From the NCBI GenBank assembly GCA_945873675.1, contig CAMCEP010000017.1, forward strand, positions 1 to 19,288: DNA of 19,288 nt, given 5' to 3'. Both the position numbers and the translations under genes were made by a program. The notes beneath the pieces were generated by a model. The model had not been told where the DNA came from. It saw nothing but the letters and a program-made list of their open reading frames with translations, and did no database searches. The stretch is from Asaia bogorensis. GTDB taxonomy: Bacteria > Pseudomonadota > Alphaproteobacteria > Acetobacterales > Acetobacteraceae. Each line of letters opens with the position of its first letter. Within the stretch, counting starts at the first letter, position 1. Shown here in pieces: positions 13,655 to 19,288 of this stretch.

Positions 13655-14790
13655 GGCGTTTTCTCCAAAGGAAGGGGGCGGGTTTCCAGCACTTGCAGCC
13701 CGTAACCTTCCAGCCCAATCAGCGGGCGCGGATTATTCGAAAGCCGAATGATGCGCTTCACGCCAAGATCATCCAGGATTTGCGCGCCAATGCCGTAATC
13801 GCGGATTTCCGGCGCAATCGCATTCGTGGCGCCGCGCTTCAGGCGAATGGAAAGCGCATCGGGCCGCGGGTCGCGCAACAGCACCACTACGCCGCGCCCG
13901 GCCGCATCAATCATGCGCATCGCCGCGTGCAAATCGCCAAGCCCGCGTCCCGAGATGATTTCGCGGAACAGAGACGCCGCATGCATGCGCACCAGCACCG
14001 GCGCATCGGTACTGACATCGCCTTTCACCAGCGCCAGATGCTCACCAGGAGCCGCCGTGCTTTCATAGACAACGGCGCGCCAGGTGCCGCCGATTGCCTG
14101 CTCAACCTCACCTTCCTGCACACGGCGCACCAGCTTTTCCGTCCGGCGGCGATGCCCGATCAGATCGGCAATGGTGCCAAGCTTCAGCCCATGATGCTGC
14201 GCAAAGGCCACCAGATCCGGCATGCGCGCCATGGTGCCGTCATCATTCATGATCTCACAGATCACGCCGGAGGGATTGAGCCCTGCCAGCCGTGCAAAAT
14301 CCACCGCCGCTTCCGTATGCCCCGCACGCACCAGCGTGCCCCCTTCCCGCGCCACCAGCGGAAAGACATGGCCGGGGGTGACAATATGCTCACGCCCCAC
14401 TTCTGGATTGATCGCAACCGCGACGGTCCGCGCGCGATCAGCGGCAGAAATGCCCGTGGTCACACCATCGCGCGCTTCAATGGAAACGGTGAAGGCGGTT
14501 TGATGCCGCGTGCCATTGGATTGCGCCATCAGCGGCAGGCCCAGCTGGTCCACGCGCGCACGCGTCATGGAAAGGCAGATCAGGCCGCGCGCATAACGCG
14601 CCATGAAATTGATCGCATCCGGCGTCGCGAATTGCGCGGGGATCACCAGATCGCCCTCATTCTCGCGGTCTTCATCATCTACCAGGATGAACATGCGCCC
14701 GCGGCGCGCTTCTTCCAGCAATTCCTCGGTCGGCGAGATGAAGTCAGCGAAGGATGTACGGACGGCGGTATTGCTTGAATGGGAAGTCAT
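13651..14790 (-). CDS. ribB: 3,4-dihydroxy-2-butanone 4-phosphate synthase with degenerate GTP cyclohydrolase II domain (RibBX type)
   Basis: 379 aa. Residues about 14-215 form a complete DHBP synthase, which makes the four-carbon unit of riboflavin from ribulose 5-phosphate. The acidic loop DDEDRENEGD (38-47), RHQTAFTVSIEA (95-106) and REGGTLVRAGHTEAAVD (148-164, H158 a metal ligand) are all present. Residues about 216-370 align with GTP cyclohydrolase II at the end (RDYGIGAQILDDLGV and NNPRPLIGLEGYGLQV). However, the zinc-binding Cys trio is absent: the expected SECxTGD...RCDCG stretch reads VRMHAASLFREIISGRGLG (267-285), and the EGRGIGL loop is lost. This is the RibBX variant described in proteobacteria. 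Translationally coupled to ribE and ribH by ATGA overlaps. Confidence 0.95.
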   Translation of the reverse strand: MTSHSSNTAVRTSFADFISPTEELLEEARRGRMFILVDDEDRENEGDLVIPAQFATPDAINFMARYARGLICLSMTRARVDQLGLPLMAQSNGTRHQTAFTVSIEARDGVTTGISAADRARTVAVAINPEVGREHIVTPGHVFPLVAREGGTLVRAGHTEAAVDFARLAGLNPSGVICEIMNDDGTMARMPDLVAFAQHHGLKLGTIADLIGHRRRTEKLVRRVQEGEVEQAIGGTWRAVVYESTAAPGEHLALVKGDVSTDAPVLVRMHAASLFREIISGRGLGDLHAAMRMIDAAGRGVVVLLRDPRPDALSIRLKRGATNAIAPEIRDYGIGAQILDDLGVKRIIRLSNNPRPLIGLEGYGLQVLETRPLPLEKTP

Positions 14791-15398
14791 GCCCTGAACT
14801 CCATCATGCGGGCAACGTAACGGGCCAGCGTGTCTATTTCGATATTGATGCGATCACCGGGCTGCAAGGTGCCAAAGCCTGTCATCGCGGCGGTATGGGG
14901 GATGATGTTGACGCCGAATGTCGCGCCGTCAACCTCATTCACTGTCAGCGACACACCATCGAGTGCCACCGATCCCTTGGGCGCGATGAAAGGCGCCAAG
15001 GCTTCCGGTGCGCGGAAGCGCCAGCGGACCGAGGCATTTTCCGGCGTCGCGGAAATCACCTCCGCCACGCCATCCACATGGCCCGAGACCAAATGCCCGC
15101 CCAATTCATCACCCAGCTTCAGCGCGCGTTCCAGATTGACCTTGGAGCCTTTCTTCCAGCCACCCAAAGTGGTTTTGGCGACCGTCTCGGCCGAGGCATC
15201 CACGCTGAAGGAATCCGCTGACAACTGCACCACCGTAAGGCACACGCCCGAACAGCAAATGGAAGCGCCCAGGACAGCCGGTGTTGGGTGCAGCAGGAAA
15301 TCGGGGGCCACGCCCATCACCAGGCGCAGATCATGCCCGCCGCCGATCGGCTGCACCTCTCTGACCGTGCCAAGGGCCGTGACGATACCGGTGAACAT
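14787..15398 (-). CDS. ribE: Riboflavin synthase alpha chain
   Basis: Dismutates two lumazine molecules into riboflavin; 203 aa with two lumazine-binding barrels. The first begins MFTGIVTALGTV and contains CCSGVCLTVV (48-57). The second contains HLVSGHVDGVAEV (102-114) and GSVALDGVSLTVNEVDG (142-158). A longer in-frame ORF extends to 15533, but the ATG at 15398 gives the invariant MFTGIV start and has GAGGA about eight bases upstream. Four bases separate it from the ribD stop, and its own stop overlaps ribBX (ATGA). Confidence 0.96.
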   Translation of the reverse strand: MFTGIVTALGTVREVQPIGGGHDLRLVMGVAPDFLLHPTPAVLGASICCSGVCLTVVQLSADSFSVDASAETVAKTTLGGWKKGSKVNLERALKLGDELGGHLVSGHVDGVAEVISATPENASVRWRFRAPEALAPFIAPKGSVALDGVSLTVNEVDGATFGVNIIPHTAAMTGFGTLQPGDRINIEIDTLARYVARMMEFRA

Positions 15399-15402
15399 GG
15401 CG

Positions 15403-16506
15403 CTAATCCTCGATCCGTTCGAATTCAGAGAGCATATCATCGCCAAGCGCCCTTTGGGCGGTGCGACGAAAACGAGGCATGGCGCTGAGCGCGGCAAGAC
15501 GCAAGCCCTCAGTTGCAGGATGCCCATCACCACCCATCACGGCGGGGGCGTGAAACCAAGCCAGCCGGTCCACCAGGCCCTGCCGCAACAGCGCCGCCGC
15601 CAGCCCCGCGCCGCCTTCGGCCAGCACGCGCGTCACGCCACGCCGGCCAAGGGCACGCAGCAGGGATGGCAGATCAAGCCCGCCCGCCGCATGGGCCGGC
15701 ACGGTCACAATATCCGCACCAGCTTCCATGAAGGGCGCCTGCGCCGCCGGCGGATGGCCGGGCGCGGTGATGATAAGCACCGGTGCCACGCCCGCGCTTT
15801 GCACCAACCGGGCGCTGGGTGAGGTGCGCAGCCGGGCATCCGCCACCACGCGCAGCATCGGCACACGCTCCATGCCTGGGATGCGGCAGGTCAGGTCCGG
15901 ATCATCGGCCAGCACGGTGCCGGAGCCCACCAAAATCGCATCATGCCGCGCGCGCAGCGCATGTACTTCGCGCCGTGCAGCCGCGCCAGTGATCCAACGG
16001 CTTTCACCGGTAGCCGTCGCGATGCGGCCATCAAGTGTGGAGGCAAGCTTCAGCGTCACCACCGGCATGCCCGCCTGAATGCGGCGGAAAAACCCGGCAT
16101 TGAGCGCGCGGGCTTCGCCTTCCAGCAGGCCTTCTTCCAAGGCAATCCCGGCGCCGCGCAGCATGGCAAGGCCGCGGCCATTCACGCGCGGGTCAGGATC
16201 GCGCATCGCCATCACCACACGGGCAATGCCGGCCCCTGCCAAAGCCTCACAACAGGGCGGCGTGCGGCCGTGATGGGAACAGGGTTCAAGCGTGACGTAA
16301 GCCGTGGCGCCGTGTGCCGCATCACCGGCACGGCGCAGCGCTTCGGTTTCAGCATGGGGGCGGCCACCGGGCAGGGTCCAGCCGCGGCCAATCACGCGGC
16401 CATCCTTCACCAGCACGCAGCCCACGGCAGGGTTCGGCCAGGCATTACCCAAGCCGCGCCGCGCCAGGGCAAGTGCCGCGCGCATATGAAGCAGATCATC
16501 CATCAT
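15403..16506 (-). CDS. ribD: Bifunctional riboflavin deaminase/reductase RibD
   Basis: Carries out the second and third steps of the pathway from the product of GTP cyclohydrolase II; 367 aa. The N-terminal cytidine-deaminase-like domain has PNPAVGCV (24-31), HAE (H51, E53) and PCSHHGRTPPC (C76, C85), the zinc site. The C-terminal NADPH reductase runs from about residue 147 (PVVTLKLASTLDGRIA, GESRWITG, DAILVGSGTVLADDP). Two adjacent ATGs open the frame and M8 is also possible; none has a good Shine-Dalgarno sequence, unlike neighbouring genes. A repeat element of about 107 bp lies just upstream, separating it from nrdR. Confidence 0.95.
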   Translation of the reverse strand: MMDDLLHMRAALALARRGLGNAWPNPAVGCVLVKDGRVIGRGWTLPGGRPHAETEALRRAGDAAHGATAYVTLEPCSHHGRTPPCCEALAGAGIARVVMAMRDPDPRVNGRGLAMLRGAGIALEEGLLEGEARALNAGFFRRIQAGMPVVTLKLASTLDGRIATATGESRWITGAAARREVHALRARHDAILVGSGTVLADDPDLTCRIPGMERVPMLRVVADARLRTSPSARLVQSAGVAPVLIITAPGHPPAAQAPFMEAGADIVTVPAHAAGGLDLPSLLRALGRRGVTRVLAEGGAGLAAALLRQGLVDRLAWFHAPAVMGGDGHPATEGLRLAALSAMPRFRRTAQRALGDDMLSEFERIED

Positions 16507-16539
16507 CGCGGCATCATCTGGGTCAGCGCCGCGCAGGCG

Positions 16540-16646
16540 CTAGGAGCATGTCCGTTTCGCAATGGCTCATCAGACATGCTCTAGACCCTTGTTTGATCGC
16601 ATTTTCCGAGTCGCCAAGTGAGTCCACTTGGCTTGAAAATGCTCTA
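16540..16646. repeat. Two-hairpin intergenic repeat element, RIME-like
   Basis: Hairpin one: CTAG-g-AGCATGTC (16540-16552) with GACATGCTCTAG (16573-16584), around a 20-base loop. Hairpin two: GCATTTTC (16599-16606) with GAAAATGC (16635-16642), enclosing GCCAAGTG (16613-16620) and CACTTGGC (16625-16632) around AGTC. Read on the minus strand, both units begin TAGAGCAT. Size, tandem-palindrome layout and the AGAGCATG ends resemble rhizobial RIME elements as remembered; this was not checked by search. The TAG stop of nrdR is the element's edge. Confidence 0.75.
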
Positions 16647-17099
16647 TTCCTTCCGCCCCAATTCACCGAGAAAAGACTGAAAATCCTTCGCCTCGCCAAA
16701 ATTGCGATAGACGCTGGCAAAGCGCACATAGGCCACCTGGTCCAATTCCTTCAGCGTTTCCATCACAATCTCCCCGATTTTGTTGGAGGGGATGTCGCTT
16801 TCGCCTTCGGTTTCCAGCCGGCGCTGGATGGAATTGACCAGTTTTTCGATGCGGTCCTCATCCACAGGGCGCTTGCGCAAGGCAACGCGAATGGACCGCG
16901 CAAGCTTTTCACGTTCAAACGGCACGCGCCGCCCATCGGTCTTGATGATGGTAATCTCACGCAGCTGCACACGTTCAAACGTGGTGAAACGCGCGCCGCA
17001 TTCCGTGCAGGCCCGGCGGCGGCGAATGGCCGCGCTATCTTCTGCCGGGCGGCTATCCTTGACCTGCGTATCTTCAAATCCGCAGAAGGGGCACTTCAT
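16644..17099 (-). CDS. nrdR: Transcriptional repressor NrdR
   Basis: Zinc and ATP-cone repressor of ribonucleotide reductase genes, which binds NrdR boxes in their promoters; 151 aa, standard length. The zinc ribbon has C3, C6, C31 and C34 (MKCPFCG and RACTECGARFTTFE); the ATP-cone spans about 48-138 (IIKTDGRRVPFEREKL, ending near VAYVRFASVYR). The C-terminus (FLGELGRKE) is complete even though its stop codon is part of the adjacent repeat element. The ATG overlaps the glyA stop by 4 bases. The glyA-nrdR-ribD order is widespread in proteobacteria. Confidence 0.96.
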   Translation of the reverse strand: MKCPFCGFEDTQVKDSRPAEDSAAIRRRRACTECGARFTTFERVQLREITIIKTDGRRVPFEREKLARSIRVALRKRPVDEDRIEKLVNSIQRRLETEGESDIPSNKIGEIVMETLKELDQVAYVRFASVYRNFGEAKDFQSFLGELGRKE

Positions 17100-18433
17100 G
17101 CCGGATAGATCGGGAAGCGATGGCAGAGTTCCATCACCCGCGCCTTCACCGAAGCTTCCACCGCGCCATTGCCGGCTTCATCATTGGCCCGCGCCGCGCC
17201 ATCCAGCACTTCGCCGATAAGCTTGCCAATCTGGCGGAATTCCGCCTCACCAAAGCCACGCGTGGTGCCGGCGGGCGTGCCAAGGCGCACACCCGATGTC
17301 ACCATTGGTTTTTCGGGATCAAAGGGAATGGCGTTCTTGTTGCAAGTCAGATGCGCGCGATTGAGCGCCGCTTCCGCGACCTTCCCGGTCAGCTTCTTTG
17401 GCCGCAAATCCACCAACAACAGATGATTGTCGGTACCACCCGTCACCAGATCCAAGCCTTGCGCCTGCAATTCACCCGCCAGCGCCTTGGCATTGGCGAC
17501 GATTTGGCGCGAATAGGTGCGGAATTCCGGGCGCAGCGCTTCCCCAAAGGCAACGGCCTTGGCCGCGATTACATGCATCAGCGGCCCGCCTTGCAGGCCG
17601 GGGAATACGGCGCTGTTGAACTTCTTCGCGAGCGCTTCATCATTCGTCAGAATCATGCCGCCGCGCGGGCCACGCAAAGTTTTATGCGTGGTGGTGGTGG
17701 CCACATGCGCATGCGGGAAGGGCGAAGGATGCGCGCCACCGGCAACAAGGCCCGCGAAATGCGCCATATCCACCATGAAAAGGGCACCGACTTCATCGGC
17801 AATGGCGCGGAAGGCGGCGAAATCCCAAATACGCGCATAGGCGCTGCCGCCGGCGATGATCAGCTTGGGCTTTGCTTCGCGCGCAATGCGCGCCACTTCC
17901 GCCATATCAATCTGCTGGTCTTCACGCCGCACCGTATAAGGCACCGGCTTGAACCATTTGCCGGACAGATTGGCGAGTGAGCCATGCGTCAAATGCCCAC
18001 CTGCGGCCAGATCAAGCCCCATGAAGCAATCGCCCGGCTGCAATAGCGCGAGGAACACTGCCTGATTGGCCTGCGCGCCCGAATGCGGCTGCACATTCGC
18101 AAAGCCGCAGTCAAACAGCTTGCAGGCGCGTTCAATCGCGAGCCTTTCGGCGATATCCACTGCCTCGCACCCGCCATAATAGCGCCGGCCTGGATAACCC
18201 TCGGCGTATTTATTCGTCATCACCGACCCCTGCGCTTCCATCACAGCGCGGGAGACGATGTTTTCTGAGGCGATCAGTTCAATCCCATCCTGTTCGCGCT
18301 CCAATTCCTGCGCCACGGAGGCAGCAATTTCGGGATCGGATGCGGCCAGGCTCGCGGTGAAAAAGCCAGCGGGGGGCGGGGCGGCGCCGAGGCCTTCCGG
18401 CGCACGGACCAGGGCAGGGAGGGGGGTTTTCAT
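17096..18433 (-). CDS. glyA: Serine hydroxymethyltransferase
   Basis: PLP enzyme converting serine and tetrahydrofolate to glycine and 5,10-methylene-tetrahydrofolate; 445 aa. IELIASENIVS (51-61), NKYAEGYPGRRYYGG (74-88), QPHSGAQAN (115-123), MVDMAHFAGLVA (220-231) and the PLP lysine K251 in TTTTHKTLRGPRGG are all present. The N-terminus is about 20-25 residues longer than typical versions that start near FFTASLAASDPEI; the added part is Ala/Pro-rich. No later ATG precedes the core, and the ATGA overlap with rpiB supports the listed start. Confidence 0.97.
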   Translation of the reverse strand: MKTPLPALVRAPEGLGAAPPPAGFFTASLAASDPEIAASVAQELEREQDGIELIASENIVSRAVMEAQGSVMTNKYAEGYPGRRYYGGCEAVDIAERLAIERACKLFDCGFANVQPHSGAQANQAVFLALLQPGDCFMGLDLAAGGHLTHGSLANLSGKWFKPVPYTVRREDQQIDMAEVARIAREAKPKLIIAGGSAYARIWDFAAFRAIADEVGALFMVDMAHFAGLVAGGAHPSPFPHAHVATTTTHKTLRGPRGGMILTNDEALAKKFNSAVFPGLQGGPLMHVIAAKAVAFGEALRPEFRTYSRQIVANAKALAGELQAQGLDLVTGGTDNHLLLVDLRPKKLTGKVAEAALNRAHLTCNKNAIPFDPEKPMVTSGVRLGTPAGTTRGFGEAEFRQIGKLIGEVLDGAARANDEAGNGAVEASVKARVMELCHRFPIYPA

Positions 18434-18897
18434 GGCGTTGTTTTTGCGCCCGCCGCGCCCTGCTTGGCAAGCGCCGGATCGAGTTTTTGTACCCGCCCTA
18501 CATGACGCCCACCTTCGAAAGGTGAGGCCAGAAAGGCGCGGATGGCATCCAGCGCGACCTCAATCCCCACCATGCGGGCGCCGAGGCAGGCGATATTGGC
18601 GTTGTTATGGGCGCGGGTCAGCCGCGCTTCGGTCGCGTTATGCAAGACGGCGGCGCGAATGCCGGGGTGGCGATTGGCCGCCATCGCCATGCCAATCCCG
18701 GTGCCGCAGACCAGAATGCCGAAGCCCTCGCTCCCCGCCACGCGTTCGCAAACCGCATGGGCGAAATCCGGGTAATCCACCGATTCAGGGCCATGCGTGC
18801 CCAAATCATCAAATGCCAGCCCCTCGGCTTCCAAAGCGGCCTTCAGCGCCTGTTTCAGCGGCAGGCCGGCATGGTCAGAGGCGATGGGGATAGGCAT
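18430..18897 (-). CDS. rpiB: Ribose-5-phosphate isomerase B
   Basis: Interconverts ribose 5-phosphate and ribulose 5-phosphate; 155 aa, RpiB/LacA/LacB fold. The N-terminus PIASDHAGLPLK contains the Asp-His of the substrate site; SVDYPDFAHAV and CGTGIGMAMAANRHPGIRAA hold the catalytic Cys and phosphate loop; HNNANIACLGARMVG follows. First gene of the long minus-strand operon as far as the window shows; its stop overlaps glyA (ATGA). Its product is the substrate of the DHBP synthase encoded downstream, although RpiB is mainly central metabolism. Confidence 0.95.
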   Translation of the reverse strand: MPIPIASDHAGLPLKQALKAALEAEGLAFDDLGTHGPESVDYPDFAHAVCERVAGSEGFGILVCGTGIGMAMAANRHPGIRAAVLHNATEARLTRAHNNANIACLGARMVGIEVALDAIRAFLASPFEGGRHVGRVQKLDPALAKQGAAGAKTTP

Positions 18898-18964
18898 GGC
18901 AGGGCGCTCCAGTGGCCGAGAAATGACGGCTTAGCGGAAATTCCCGCGATTCGCAGCCTGGGTT

Positions 18965-19288
18965 TCAGCCGAAAACCTGCCCCCAAGCGCTGCGCAGCGC
19001 CTCGTCCACTTCCGCCATGCTGGCCGGAATGCCCAAGGCATGCAGGCTGGTCACGCCATGCTCCGCTATCCCGCAGGGCACAATGCCGCCGAAATGGCCG
19101 AGATCCGGCGCCACATTCAGCGCCACACCATGCCAGGACACCCAGCGCGTCACGCGCACACCAATGGCGCCGATCTTGGCTTCCTGCCCGGTCGCGCGAT
19201 CCGCCACCCAAATCCCAACCCGGCCTTCGCGCCTTTCGCCCTGCACGCCGAAATGCGCCAGCGTTCGGATCAGCCATTCCTCCAACCC
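18965..19288 (-). CDS. lipB: Octanoyl-(acyl carrier protein):protein transferase, N-terminus cut by window edge
   Basis: Moves octanoate from acyl carrier protein to lipoyl domains, the first step of lipoate synthesis. Only the last 107 residues are in the window; the frame runs off the right edge, and the TTG at 19285 is an internal Leu codon (LEEWLIRTLAHFG), not a start. Seen: RVGIWVADRATGQEAKIGAIGV, with the catalytic Lys in AKIGAIG; RWVSWHGVALNVAPDL; and the catalytic Cys in GIVPCGIAEHGVTSL. The C-terminus is short (about 35 residues after the Cys), as usual. It lies 67 bases upstream of rpiB on the same strand; no clear terminator or promoter was found between them. Confidence 0.94.
   Translation of the reverse strand, partial: GLEEWLIRTLAHFGVQGERREGRVGIWVADRATGQEAKIGAIGVRVTRWVSWHGVALNVAPDLGHFGGIVPCGIAEHGVTSLHALGIPASMAEVDEALRSAWGQVFG

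Noticed and set aside
13459..14778. A 439-codon open frame on the plus strand
   Set aside because: Antisense to ribH and ribBX; composition rich in His, Arg and Gln, no domain features.
13651..14790. A full bifunctional RibBA
   Set aside because: The C-terminal domain lacks the zinc cysteines and the catalytic loop, so GTP cyclohydrolase II activity should not be assigned.
16507..16643. FMN riboswitch ahead of ribD
   Set aside because: The gap has none of the conserved RFN-element segments recognisable by eye; it is mostly the double-hairpin repeat.
16540..16646. Insertion sequence or rho-independent terminator for nrdR
   Set aside because: No transposase, no target duplication recognised, and no T-run after either hairpin on the minus strand.
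18898..18964. Terminator or promoter between lipB and rpiB
   Set aside because: A short imperfect GCGG/CCGC inverted repeat near 18935-18950 has no T-run, and no convincing promoter boxes were found.

Overview
The window is a gene-dense, high-GC stretch of a bacterial chromosome. The gene content points to an alphaproteobacterium, most likely Rhodospirillales/Acetobacteraceae (Roseomonas-like). This rests on paired ATP synthase b' and b subunits, a ribD-ribE-ribBX-ribH-nusB-thiL block behind nrdR and glyA, a class I fumarase, and a family 5 solute-binding protein beside amidohydrolases. The taxon is inferred from gene content, not from a search.

Layout. (1) 2-1110, plus strand: the end of the F0 operon, with b' (cut by the left edge) and b overlapping by one base, closed by a strong terminator. 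(2) 1192-2812, plus: an ABC-type peptide/opine-class solute-binding protein with no permease beside it and its own terminator. (3) 2921-5648, plus: two diverged amidohydrolase-2 (decarboxylase-like) proteins and a Rieske [2Fe-2S] protein, with overlapping reading frames. This looks like a small uncharacterised catabolic unit. (4) 5678-8670, minus: class I fumarase, a DUF2798 membrane protein, a DUF1272 zinc-ribbon protein, a RidA protein and a VOC/glyoxalase protein, spaced as one operon. (5) 8763-10957, minus: an EamA exporter and a FAD amine oxidase overlapping by 4 bp, divergent from (6) 11068-11700, plus: a flavin-reductase-like FMN protein. (7) 11707-18897, minus: a housekeeping operon read rpiB-glyA-nrdR-ribD-ribE-ribBX-ribH-nusB-thiL, mostly with ATGA overlaps. 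(8) 18965-19288, minus: lipB, cut by the right edge.

How the genes fit together. The long minus-strand operon joins pentose phosphate, one-carbon metabolism, ribonucleotide-reductase control and nearly the whole riboflavin pathway with nusB and thiL. Its RibB has a C-terminal GTP cyclohydrolase II domain that lacks the zinc cysteines (RibBX type), so the working RibA must lie elsewhere.

The most unusual material is repeat DNA. The Rieske gene carries two identical 45-bp palindromic units (57-bp period) and a third, unrelated near-perfect palindrome, all in frame, together making a low-complexity linker inside the protein. A second type of repeat, a two-hairpin element of about 107 bp resembling rhizobial RIME elements, sits inside the housekeeping operon between nrdR and ribD and supplies the nrdR stop codon. 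No tRNA, rRNA, CRISPR array, transposase or phage gene was seen, and no gene-free stretch exceeds 300 bases.
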